From the NCBI GenBank assembly GCA_009767595.1, contig VSDK01007059.1, positions 1 through 64,000 of the forward strand: 64,000 nt of DNA. The letters are read 5' to 3'. This document shows positions 19,840-31,400 of this stretch, piece by piece. Each line of letters begins with the position of its first letter. Within the stretch, counting starts at the first letter, position 1. A model generated the notes under the pieces. That model saw nothing but the letters and a program-made list of their open reading frames with translations, was not told the DNA's origin and did not search any database. The DNA comes from Symbiodinium kawagutii. Its lineage: Eukaryota; Sar; Dinophyceae; Suessiales; Symbiodiniaceae. Made by a program: the position numbers and the translations under genes.

Positions 19840-20660
19840 GCAAAACGCCATCACGGCATAAGTTTGGCTCAATAACGCCATCGCGGCATCATTGAGCTAC
19901 TGGCGCTGTCACAGCACCAGCACTCCTTCCCGCCAGCGCTTTCTCAGCACCAGGGGTTTAATTTTTTGAAAATTATTGACAATGTCGCAAAATAAATAGT
20001 TAACAATGTTTGCGGGGTGCCCAAAACTTACAAACACCTGACCAACCACCAAATGTCTGCTTGATTTTGTCCAAGCAGCCGTGTCGCTGTAGCATGCCAT
20101 TGCAAGGCTGACTGCGTATGTGCTGTGACAGCCATTGTAAGATGAATCAGCTTGCCTGCCTGCTGCTAGACTTCTACTGCTACCATACTACTCCACTATT
20201 ACTGCTCGCTATTCCATTACTGTAATCAGCTTGCCTGCTGCTTACAGTGTGAGATTTTTTCGCCCGTCCTGCCCCCCCTCCCCTTAACGCTTTTGAGCAC
20301 AGAGAGCGCCGTGGCGGCGTGAAAAACGTGGCTGGGCAGAATTCCATGCTACGTTTACCTTACCCAGGGAAACATCATCAGCATGACACAACTTCAAAAA
20401 GGGAAGAAAACCAACCTTTGTAAAAAAAACGTTTGAACTTCAAAGACGCTATCGCAGCATCAAAGCAATAACGTTGAATTCCAAAAAGGCACACAGAGTT
20501 AAGATGATATCGCAACATAATTGTGTTTTGTCGCTGCAAAGCGCAATTCACTATTTTTTTCATGGTTCACTCGCTCACTGGTGCTTTCTCAGGGACAATC
20601 CCAAAACCAGGAAGGCATAATTAACTTTTGACCTGCCATAGAATTAAGACGCTGTCGCAG
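19840..20660. repeat. Scattered copies of the GATGC..GCGTC palindromic motif
   Basis: Copies lie near 19850, 19870, 19902, 19930, 20305, 20448, 20500 and 20645, in both orientations, the best being GACGCTATCGCAGCATC and GACGCTGTCGCAGCATC. No gene is recognisable in this stretch. Confidence 0.55.
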
Positions 20661-21188
20661 CATCTTGAAAAGGTTGGACTCAAACCAACATGGTTCTGAT
20701 TGGATGCTTCTGTTTTCATGAGCCACACATTTGTCCACTGAAAATGTTGGACTGAAACCAAGATGGTTGCTTTAGCTTGCTTCTGTTCTCATTAACCACG
20801 CATTTTTCATTATCTTTTTTGACGGTACACTCGTCCATGCAAAAGATTGGACTCAAACCAGCATCATTGTGTTTGGTTGTTGCTGTTTTTGTTCACTTTC
20901 TTTTTTGATGTTTCACTCGTCCACTCGTGCTTAAGCACCAGCAAGTAGACGGTAGGCCCATCTCTTGCCACGTGCCGCGGGTGATGAGCAATGACCCAAG
21001 GCATAGTCACGTGGGTCCTCAAGAAGGCAGGGGCAAGGAATAGACTGGAATAGACAGTCCGTGTGCTCCGAACCAGAACCAACCACATCCTAACCACGTC
21101 CTCACCAATCCAAATCACATCCTGACATCACATAACATAACCACCACATGCTTTGAAGCGCAACTCACAGAGGCGTGGCCTGCCAGTT

Positions 21189-21312
21189 TTCAATCTCGTG
21201 AGGCCGGACCTCCTGCGGTGGAGCTAGAAACCATCGAGGCAGCAGCAGCTTTCGAGAAGGAAAATAGGCGGGACAGGGTCGGACAATACTTGTTCCGCAT
21301 GGAAGAGCGACG
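21189..21312 (+). CDS. Candidate exon, charged helical protein
   Basis: After a CTGCCAG acceptor the frame is open for about 41 codons and reads as a charged amphipathic helix (PAVELETIEAAAAFEKENRR), ending at a possible GT donor (GCGAC|GTGG). A stop follows soon after. It probably belongs with the candidate exons at 21465-21540, 22027-22176 and 22250-22432. The protein family is unknown; it could be the N-terminal part of the channel gene downstream, but no link can be shown. Confidence 0.4.
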
Positions 21313-21371
21313 TGGAAACATGATGAAACATGATGAAGCATGATGAAACTTGATGAAACATGATGAAACAT
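21313..21371. repeat. Short tandem repeat (AACATGATGA)n
   Basis: Five to six copies of a 10-base unit, ACATGATGAA, with substitutions. A related unit (AACATGATGT) is tandem at 52095-52137. Confidence 0.8.
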
Positions 21372-21464
21372 GGCATTCCTGGGTGTAGGTCAGCGTCGGT
21401 GTCCCTACAAATCATTTCATGGACCACATGAACTACAGTGCAGGTTGGCAGTGCTTTGCTTTTG

Positions 21465-21540
21465 CGATGCGCCCTTGAGAAGTGCCTTTGAGCGGGCAGC
21501 GCGGCAAGTGGAGGAGATGGTTCCTTTGGATGGCGCAGGG
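21465..21540 (+). CDS. Candidate exon, helical
   Basis: The frame DAPLRSAFERAARQVEEMVP has strong helical, charged composition similar to the exon at 21189. Splice borders are not certain. Candidate only. Confidence 0.3.
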
Positions 21541-22026
21541 TCTACAAGCATGCTGGATCATGCTGGCATAATATGCTGGCCCTGATGGTGAACTCTGTTT
21601 AAATTGTTTGAAATCCAAGTCTTGGGATTTTGGATTTGGATAAGTCGCTGCCTGTAACTACTGCTTGCTAAGCTGCTCAACTGTGAGAAGTAATGTTTCA
21701 ACTAAGCTCCCATCAGGCAAAAAGCTTGAGATGTGAAGCGTAATCGTTGAATCGTATTGAGTATTGATTGTATTTGAATGCCAGCTTTGTTGTTTCTTCA
21801 GCCAGACCGGCTCCAGGTTTAAGGAGGCGAGATCAGGCTAGGTGTAAGCACTAATGGAAGGTCAGCAAGCACTGGTAGAAATGTTTTTGGTTGCAATTGA
21901 AAATCCCTACATCCTAGCTTCCAGCAGCTAGAAACGGATTATTATATAGCCAATTTTGGATGTTTCCTTCTTGGCAAAGATCTGCACATCGCAGTATTGC
22001 ACCTGCGCTATCCTGGGTGCCGTGCC

Positions 22027-22176
22027 ATGGCGGGCCCAAAGATGGGGAGTATTGATGGTGGTGTCATTGTGGAGCTGCTGCGCTTTCAGCACCATGAACT
22101 CAGTCGGTTGATACAACGACAGCTTCTTCAAGTTGAGGCACAGCAGCGCGGGTCGGGTGGCATTGATTCAGATTGA
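22027..22176 (+). CDS. Candidate first or internal exon, 49 codons
   Basis: ATG at 22027 to TGA at 22174-22176. Residues 13-43 form a probable coiled coil (VIVELLRFQHHELSRLIQRQ). The composition is clearly protein-like. As a stand-alone gene it would be very short, so it more likely ends at a splice donor before the stop. Confidence 0.4.
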   Translation: MAGPKMGSIDGGVIVELLRFQHHELSRLIQRQLLQVEAQQRGSGGIDSD

Positions 22177-22249
22177 TTCGGGCGCCGGGTTAGCAACGGT
22201 GCTGTAAGATCAGTTGGATTCAGTTGGTAGCTAAGACTCGGCCCCAATG

Positions 22250-22432
22250 ACTGGAACTTGAAGCGGAAGTTGCATCGGGAGATGGTCAAAACTGGTCAAA
22301 CAGTTCCAGACTCTTACGGCAACTCACAATTCAGGCAACAGTGCAGGGGGCAACGGATCAGGAGTGCCGGATGTCGATGGATGTCGGGGATGTTGAGCAA
22401 TCAGGATTCAGCAAAGAGAGAATTTTGTCATA
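22250..22432 (+). CDS. Candidate exon, soluble protein
   Basis: The frame beginning LELEAEVASGDG runs for about 60 codons to a TAG at 22430 with no low-complexity bias. It follows the 22027 exon by 75 bp and may be in the same gene. Function unknown. Confidence 0.35.
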
Positions 22433-22569
22433 GCTTCGATTCATCGAAGTGTGTTGAGTCCAAGAATGTCGACGAGTTTGTGGAACACACATGGGGAGCC
22501 ATACAGTCCTTCTCAAAGATGCGATGTTCAATTCTCAGGTCTACAGACGCAACTTTCTGTGCTAATTGT

Positions 22570-25500
22570 GCGCTTACTGTATAAGTAATACGTACTTCTT
22601 TGCGTCGCAACATTTCAGCAATCTGGCACAAAGCTGCATTAGTTACATATCGCATCAGGGTTTTTCTCCATTTCTCAGCCTAGTTGAAATGCTTATTCAC
22701 GTCGCTTCACGTCAAAGACTGCCCACGTGGAAATGTGTTGGGGGCAGAGAGAAGGAAAATCTTTTCAGGGGCTTATCTTGAGGTGCGGTCGGATGTCGAC
22801 AATGGAGAGATTTGACGGGGTTTATCTTCAGAAACATTGCATCATTCGTATGAAGCAGGATTTCAACGGATGGGTGCGATGTTAGTGAAAGAAACAATTT
22901 AGAGGAGTTTCAACAGATGGGCCAAAAAAAGTAAAAACATACGGTGTTTTACTACAAGAAAACACTTCCCTAAACTTACTTTCACCACAATTTGGTAGAT
23001 TGCAAGGCATCTTGCGCCGTTTTAAGGCACTGAAAGTATCTATCAAACCGACCACTGTGTTGAGACAGGCTTGGTGGGGCCAAATGGGGCCAAGCTGAAG
23101 CTTATTGGCGATCTAGCTATTGCGGATAATGCGAGCCAACAAAACGTGTCAGCCCCTTCGGTGTGGGCGGATTTCATTTGTTGACCATTCTGTGCCTTTC
23201 ACAGGACCCGCCTCACGGCAACGCCAGTTGTCTTCCATCATGGAATCCACAGGCTGGGGGCGTTTCCTTTGACTTCATACATCTTCATACTTTGGTAGTT
23301 ATTTCATGTCATTTCGATAATATCTCTTCTTCGTGTTTGGTGCTTCTACTCTCCTCATCACCCCTCTCCTCGTCATCGTTTGCTTGTGTTTGGTGGTCAC
23401 TGTGTGCACCTTGCCATCTCGCAATTCAATTTGTTCAGCGGTGTAGAGAGCTGGATGTGCACTAGACCTTCATGTCAGAACAGCATGTAGCAAACCCATC
23501 CAAACCCTACAAAATGGCGAGATTTGGCGAATTTGTTTCTTACAGATAGGTCACGCGATGGCATGTGATTGCTACATGTTGTGAAGACAGCTTGTCCGAT
23601 ACTCATTCAAGATCCATTCAATGCATGATAATGCAGTTCAACAGGTTGCGGCTGAGAGTCTCAAGGGTTTTCACAGGCATGAGTTTATGGGTGTTTAACG
23701 ATGCTTTCGTAGTTTGGCGTATGGTCAAGGAACAGCCTTGTGAATATCTGAAGTGTTCACAAAGTTTCCGCTCAAGGCTTGTTCAATGCCCGCTCCGTAC
23801 GTATTCAATATCAAGTCGTCATCGCCGAAAAGATGGATGTGCACAATACATCATAATACTGTAAGATATATATAGATATCATTATCATGATGAGCTTTGA
23901 CGCAGCCGTTGAGTGCCGTTTATGTAGCACTTCAATGCTACGGGGCCAAAACCAATGCGATCCGAATGCTGACTCGAACTGCCATTCCATGGTGTTTCAG
24001 TCATTTTCAGTCCAAATGCGAACAAATGCCAGAATACAGAATACATAGATGCCGAGTGCGCATGAATGCGCGTCGCCTTTACATCAGAACAAATGTCAGA
24101 CTGTCAGAAATCATCAGAAACCCTGGAGCCTATGGAAATGTACAGTAAATGTTTTTATGTACATATATATATTTATGCTTTTTTTGGCCCATATATTTAC
24201 ACAGGGTTATATATGGGAAAAATACTATATTTCTTCGTCATCCTCTCTCCTTTGAATATCAAATCATGTTCAATAATTCAGGTTCTGTTCGCACTATTCG
24301 ACCGGGATCTTTGGAAATTACTGTACCCCAAAATGACATGATCAACAGACTGGGTGTTATACTGCTGTCATGTAATGTCATGTAGACCTCTGGGTAATTA
24401 CTGCATTGCGCTGGTGAAAAAAATGCTATGTGTTCACTGCAATTTCCAACTGCGATTTTGAAATGCAATCAAACTTTCTGTGTTGTATGATTTTGTATGT
24501 ATACATTTATACGTAGTATTTCAGTAGCATCAATGTCAGAAAACAGGTCAGGTTACAGGCCAATTTGCTCCAAAGAAAATGTAGGGTAAGGCTTATAACC
24601 CGACGGGTGCTGACAGCCTGAATGTCAAAGCGCATGCCAGTCCATATGCCATACGATTTGTCGAAACACATCAAATTATGTGACAATAAATGTGTTTGAA
24701 AAATGTTGAAACACATTATAAATAAACTGACAAGTCTCTCGAGAGGGCGCAGGCAAAAATTATAAATAAACTCATATATCGTGTCATGTGCCAGAAAATC
24801 GTTCTGCGTCCCATTACATCCACATTGCGGACTACAACTGTGTCAACCGATATGTCAGAATACAAGTCCGGAAGATCTTTTCTTGTGCCTTTTTCAACAG
24901 GTTGAATGCCCCCAAGTCGAGTTGCTTGGAATGACCAACCCTGGCTCTGCTATGCTGTGCTGCTGCAATATTCTGCTCTTGACATCTCTTGACACTGTAA
25001 TCGATCCAAGGCCCCATGTAGTGCGCCAGCTTTCCGGCATCAAGTTTCATTGTTTGTTCCATCCGGGTCTGCTGGTAGCCACACAGCCCCAACATGGACC
25101 AAACTTGGCGCAGGAAATGACTCGCCTCGTCATTCTTATGGAGCATCTCAACCCGCTTGTATTCGTGGCAAGCCTCAGTAATTATGGCATCAGTGTGGTC
25201 CAAATTTGGACAGGACAAGAACATGCACAGACAGACGCCACAGACGTATATAATCATAGGTCATAGGTAAAATCATAAACAAGGATCAAGGGGGGTTCAA
25301 AGAAACCCCGTTGAGATTTGCATTGCTTATTGGAGCAAACAAGACTTACAGTATATCTGTTGACATCCTTTGGCGCTCCGAGATGGACTTTTTTTTGGGC
25401 CTAAACAAGACATTGCCATATCAATTGCCTTTGATTTCTGCGCAGTGGAGCAAGGTGCTGGCAGGATCTGGCAGGTAGTTTGCTAATGTTTGCTACCCCA

Positions 25501-26100
25501 CTTTCTAAGCTGTTGCTCTTGGATGGTGCAGACTCTGTGTTGGTATCCAGAGCGCTCCGCTAAGGGGTCTCACTGGGCGAGTCAGACATTCCTCCTCCTC
25601 GGACTTGTCGGGAGCTTCTACAGGCATTCGAGGGTCAACAGTTTTTTCACTGGCCACATAGATGGTGCACATGCGATGTATGTACTTAGGTATATATGCG
25701 CGCCCTGGCAGACAATTGTACATGTTCAGTGATTGAATGCGGGCATATTGCTAGGTGTGCAAATCACACGTGCAGACGACCAAGCGTACTCAGATGTGGT
25801 AGGTGTGGTTTCTTTGTCAATGTTCATGAAGGAGATTGCCTAAGTAGGGACTCATCTTGTGTTTTTTCAGCTGTTCTGTAATGCTTAGTGAGCTGCTCCC
25901 TGACATCCACTACTAGCCATTTGAACAGGAGGCAAAGCCGAACACTGTAGGCCGGCGCAGCACCTCTATCAAACCAGAAAGACCATTAGAATTTACTAAT
26001 CTGGAAAGTCAAGGGAGGTTTAGTCAACGCAGTGCCAAACTTCCGCGTGTTACGGAGATTCAACAATATTTCTTGTTCAATTACATTCCCAACTAAATCC
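22570..26100. other. Long stretch without recognisable genes
   Basis: AT-rich sequence with only short chance frames. One possible exon (PVVFHHGIHRLGAF near 23221-23270 after a CACAG acceptor) is too short to judge. It may be a large intron or an intergenic region. Confidence 0.4.
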
Positions 26101-26104
26101 ATGT

Positions 26105-26262
26105 ACAATCAAATGAATCAAATCGATCATACAGCAAATTAACACATCAAAGCCATCACACAACACATTAACCAATCAAATGCATCAAATCCAGCACACA
26201 ACAAACTAACACATGAATTTGTCAAACAGATTAACACATCAAATCCCATCACACAAAAAATG
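26105..26262. repeat. Degenerate tandem repeat, about 45-50 bp period
   Basis: Repeated TTAACACATCAAA and CATCACACAACA segments recur three to four times with drift. Non-coding and A/C-rich on the plus strand. Confidence 0.6.
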
Positions 26263-26269
26263 CTCAATG

Positions 26270-27000
26270 ACATGCGAAGTGATTTGTGTGACAGGGTGTG
26301 GTATTGTTTGGTGCGTTTGCCGCTTGTCAGAGAGATACAAGTACTGAATCATCATTTTGCTAAACAGGCGTGGCATTTAGAGCATGTTGATGTTGTTTGG
26401 AGTTGCAAAAAATGGAGGATGTCTCGCATGAAATGCTCCTTTCGCGATTGGACCGAACGCGAAACCATATGAAACCACATATTTTCTCGTGGAAAATGGG
26501 TTGCACTTGACCGCGGAGGTAGCCTGGCGGATCGGACGGGTCCGAGACGGTCACGCTTATTCCGGTTGTTCCTGGCTTGGCTTGCGTTTGCTTCGGGTTT
26601 CTTGCTGTCTCGTGTGACCGTCGCTCAAAATCGACATGAGAAGCTGCGATTTCGAAGTTGTGTGGCGGCGTGGTATTCGGATGGATTTGGTCGGATTTGG
26701 TGCATTTGGAGCTGCTCTGGGATTGCTGTCCGCAGTGGTGGCGCTGCCCAAGGTAATATTGCAGATGTGTTGGATGGTCACTTCGTGTGGGAGGCGTGAT
26801 GCTTGGATATGCTTGGTGCATCTGGATTTGCTCTGGCGATGCTTTCACCAATCGTAGCGCTGCGCGGGGTGATGTTGGAGAAGTGTTCAAGCGCAGATTT
26901 GTGTGACAGGCGTGGTATGGCGTGGTATTTGGTGCATTCGCAGGGGTCAGACCTTCGAAGATTTCAGGCCTTGAATTGGTTGTTTTGCCGCGTGTGATTC
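26270..27000. repeat. Diverged duplicated segments
   Basis: GATTTGTGTGACAGG.GTGGTAT near 26281 recurs near 26899. In addition 26677-26765 and 26805-26890 are similar and translate to related hydrophobic peptides (GFGAFGAALGLLSAVVAL and GASGFALAMLSPIVALRG). The pieces look like decayed duplicates of one sequence, possibly once coding for a membrane segment. Confidence 0.45.
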
Positions 27001-27044
27001 GAGCATTTTCAAAGGTCAGAAGTATTGTTGCTCAAAATTGAATG

Positions 27045-27390
27045 TGTCCTGCAGTTGGTTATTTTCTTGTGGTATTTTTTTGCTAGTAATTTTCTTGTGT
27101 TTTTGAGCTGATTTTCATCTGGTGATTTTGTGCTGGTGTTTTTGTAGTGCTGGGAACTTGTGCTGATTTTTTTGGGTAGGCGTTTTTATGATGATGTTTT
27201 TTTGTTGTGCTGATTTCCTCGTGGTGATTTTGTTGCGGTGCTGATTTTGTGGTGTTTTTTGCTGTCCTGGTTATTTTTTTTTGGGTGATTTGTTTTGGTG
27301 GTTTTGGTGGTGATTTCGTGTGGTGTTGGTCATTTCGTTCTGGCGGTCATTTTGCGCCGGTGATTTTGTTGGGTTTGTGATTTTGTTGCG
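27045..27390. repeat. TG-rich low-complexity tract
   Basis: About 340 bp of TGGTGATTTTGT-like sequence with almost no A or C on this strand except in short words. It is a degenerate tandem repeat and ends at the acceptor of the 27412 exon, where it could act as an exaggerated T-rich intron end. Confidence 0.7.
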
Positions 27391-27411
27391 CCGCATCCAA
27401 CAGGAACAAAT

Positions 27412-27634
27412 GTCTTCCCCGCAATTCTCTATAAGCTTGGAAACTTCCGCCCCCATGTCGTGCGGGCACAATTTGTCAAGGGATGAAGCCTACCTTGAAG
27501 ACTACCATGGAAGCACCTCAAGGAATCAGCACACTGAACTCGCTGCTTTCGAGGAGCAGTTTACCAGGGAAGTCAGCCCATTCAGTGAGGAGTCGGCTTC
27601 AACCGGTGGCCAGTACCTTGCTACGACATGCTAA
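27412..27634 (+). CDS. Candidate coding exon, soluble acidic protein
   Basis: After ATCCAACAG the frame runs from an ATG at 27411-27413 to a TAA at 27632-27634, reading LETSAPMSCGHNLSRDEAYL and then an acidic stretch ending near QYLATTC. It has well-mixed composition. A decayed copy of its start lies at the window's left edge. I believe this is a recurring module in dinoflagellates but cannot name it. Confidence 0.4.
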
Positions 27635-27639
27635 GACAG

Positions 27640-30600
27640 GGTGAGGTTCGAATGCTGCGTAGGCCAACAGATTTTGAATGCTCCAGGTACGCGGCGGAGA
27701 TTTTAATATCAGATGTCATGACATTGCAAGGGTGGTTTTTTTAATGATAGATTCTGATAGATCTAGATATCCAATGGTATCCAAAGATGCCCTTTCTTCC
27801 ACTGGTGGCCGATTGATTGTACACTGGAGCCATCTGGAACCCAATCAATGACCAAAAGTGGCAGCCATCTGAACCCCGCAGCACATAGCAGCATGTCATT
27901 AACGTTTTGGGCCATTTGGGCAAATCGAGGCAAAGGATCTCGGAGCAAAGTTACGCAAGGAACTCGGAGCAACTTTCGATCTCCGAGCTCCTTACTTGCA
28001 GAGGGCTTCGTGGGGATGTGGGGAGACGTGGAAGTGGAGCCTCCCACTGTCAACTATTCTATGTACAAATGCTATTTCAAATTGAATATTTACTTGATGT
28101 ATTTGCCCGATCACTTTCATCGGGCTTGCCTGGTGGTGATGGGCAATGATGCGGTCACTCGCTTCAAGCAAATTCCTCAAAATTTATATCAGATGCTGTT
28201 TCATGCTGGTTGAACCCATGTTTTCCGCATCACAACTCTTGAATGCTCATTGTATTTGTTGCCAGCTGACACTTTTCGTAGAGCAGCTGGCTCTGTGCTT
28301 TGCACCACATGCCACCTTGGGCTGAGGCTGTTCGAGCTGCCCAGGAGCCGCTTGAGCAGCGCGAGTGCCAGGCCCACCTTATAATGACAGATGATGACAG
28401 ATGATGACAGATGTAGATAAGAAAGATTAAGAATCAATATAAGATATCAGAATAAATCAGATCTGGATTTTATGAGATATGATACGATTTGATGTATTAT
28501 GATGCATTTACTGCAGATGTTTTGGCATATCATGTGTGTGGTCCGTGAAATTTGCCCTTCAGCTCTGGTGTTGTTTGATGTGCTGCAGCATCGACTTGAA
28601 TCCAAGAAGAAACCGGATAGAATCGGGAAACAGCTTGTCTTGCATCGTTTTGCCTTAGCTGCCCTACCTCCCCTAAGGCCCTAGCGTTGAGGGATTCAAA
28701 TTGATGGCGCCGCTTCGCAGCTAAGTTCGTCAGTTCGTCTTTCCTGAGCCTACAATGCATAAATACTTAGATGCACGGGTGCTGTAAGTAGGGCTGGCAG
28801 AAAGCGTTCTCGCAGCAGTTCTACCTGATAAAAAAAGGTTATGCAGGTACCCCTGTGGCCAAGCTACAATTAGTATCAAACGGATTCAAATGGTGTGTGA
28901 TGAAACTGTGCGTGTTTTGGAGCTGCGAAGACTTCACGATCGTGATCAAAAGAAACCCTCTCCCCATTCTGAGTCAGCTTAAAGGGGAAACCTGCAAATC
29001 AATGCAAACAAGGGCAGACCAAGGGTGCAATCGCCTCCAGCCAAAAGAGTCAGGATTTAAGCACCTTGTTGGTGCCCTGGAACATCACGCTTACTGCTTA
29101 CGCAACTTTGTTGTGCATAGATGAGACGTTTTCTGCCGGATAAACTTTGCAGCCCTCAAACCGACCGCCAATCACTGCTAGAGGACACGTATTGATATTA
29201 AGATGTGCATATATGTACCGGGTGTAGTTGCGTTTTGGCCATTTTTAGACCTAGTTTAGCCGTTTGGGCAAAAGCTCATGATTGCCCTACAAGATTACCA
29301 GTGATCTGTGTTCCGACCCTTGTCCAGCTGTGGTTCGGCAGGGAAGAAGAAGGAGTGAGCCGCATGAACCAGGCAAGTCTCAAACCATCGAGCGGATGGG
29401 CACAAGGAGCTCACCAGATAGTACACCATACTGCATCCGCAGCATCGAAACATATGGAGCATTATGGGAACCTTTGGAGCCAAATCATCTAAATCTCAGC
29501 ATCTCAAAAGCATTCTTGCCAAGGTGGCCTGAGAATAGGCCAGAACGCGTCTAAGTCTACCACTTGTCACTTGTCAGTGCCCTGACGCTGTCACACACAC
29601 ACACACATGCTGACAACCATTCCATGCAGGAATTGCATGGTACAGGCTGATATGTTGTACATAATATGGACATAGTTGTCAGTAAATGGCAGAAAGTCTG
29701 AGAATCTCTGTTTTCAAGTTATTGCTGTGCTAAAGTGACAGCAACTGAAGCATAGAGTTGTTCCATGTTGAGTGCAGAAAGCCTCAGCTACCCAGCCTAT
29801 ACCCAGCCCTTTTGAACTTCAAGGCCGAACGAAAAGACTTGGACTGCATTCAAAGTGAGGAAATCACGGAGGACTCGAGGCTGGGAGCTGGGACCTTGCA
29901 ATGCCATGCTGAAGGCTATGCAAAAGATGCTATGCTTAATGTTATGCCGTACATTTTTTTTCATCAGATGCTTGCCAGGTGAAGCTGAAACTTTTGTATG
30001 AATTTTCCTCAGCTTCAAAGATGCCCACTTTTCCAAGAACCGTTTGAGCTCTCAGGACAAGCCTTGAACAGGAATGGAAATAATATGAAATGATGAAAGT
30101 AAAAGGATTTGAGGATTCCAATTTTCCATAAATTTCCCCTAACTTGGAATGGAGGAATCCTCTGGAGCCTCCAGGCCGTGTGGGTTACGCGACAGCGACG
30201 AAGCTTCCAAGCTTGCGCGGCTCGAGAGCAGGCGCTCGCTGGCCTCCAGACTATCGACGTTTCCTGCGGACATGGACGAAACTTGGGCTCGAAACAAGCT
30301 TTGACCAGCTTATACAACTTTATACATCCTTATATACCAGCTTATCATTGCTGATCTAGCTACGATATGCCGCAGTAGTTCCCCGCATTTCCACTGGTTT
30401 GAAGTTGATTTGCCTGAATTCCGAATTGCCGAGTACCTCCACAAGTAAATCATGGTGTTTGACAGCGCAAAATGCACGAGCTGTGCTATTGATGAGGGGG
30501 TGACTGGTCCCCCTCCCTCCATTCCTGTGAAACTTTTCGTCAAAGACACTACGTTAGAAACTCATTAATGAGCTGAAAAAGATTGTGATCGAGGCCACTG

Positions 30601-31400
30601 CTTGCAAGCATAACGCAATGTTTGAAGATCTGTATTCGAAAGAAATCTGGTTCCGAAAATCCTGGAACCACCTTGATATGCATTTCCTTTGATTCCAGCA
30701 AGTTGAATTCCACATAAATCATATTTACAGTCAGTCAGTCAACTAGAGGATGTGATATGTGGAAGTCTTCCATTATTCTGCGAACAGCCCTTGAGTATCT
30801 TGGGATATCTTAAGCCATTTGGACTTTGACTGCATTGAATTGGGAGCAACAAATTTGGAGCCGTGGGTCAAATTCGTTTTCTTCGAGCAACACCCCACGG
30901 TGTTCAATAGCAAACGCACATGTAGCGTTGGACATCGTTGGGGTGTTGCTTTCCTTGGCGAATCATTTAAGGAAAGGCTTCCTTACATCAAGCGATGGAG
31001 CACCTGGCCTTGGAAATTGGTCAGGAAAGATAGAAAAAGATCAAGGGAAAACATTCCATTCTGAAGCCGAATGAGAATATGATCAGAATATGCATTGCAT
31101 TGTGGTGCTAGAAGGTCTAGCAGGAGTTGTTGCTGATGATGCGTAGTACTGTACTGCTGGTGAGGGGTTTGCTTGTTGCCCGACTTTGTGGCCTACGGCT
31201 TATCAAAGCAGTCCAATGAACTAAGTGTTTGCCGACTGCTGTTTGACTACAGTGTTTGAGTGTTTCTGTGAGCAATGACACGCAGGCATTGAGACTGCTT
31301 AGCATGTGACATCAAGTGAAACTGACAGACAAAAGCATTTCGGAATGCATGGAAGTCTTTTGTGGAACCGTTCTCAGCCACGCTTAAGGTAATCGATTAG
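27640..31400. other. No confident gene; some candidate exons
   Basis: Possible coding stretches are near 28125-28212 (plus, ACLVVMGNDAVTRFKQIPQ) and 30826-31074 (plus, two frames open at once). A short AC repeat lies near 29594 and GATGACAGAT is tandem near 28385-28412. Exons preceding S1 of the channel gene should lie somewhere here but were not identified. Confidence 0.35.

Noticed and set aside
19353..19881. ORFs of 123-190 codons on both strands
   Set aside because: They are translations of the GGAT repeat (Met-Asp-Gly-Trp and Ile-His-Pro-Ser).
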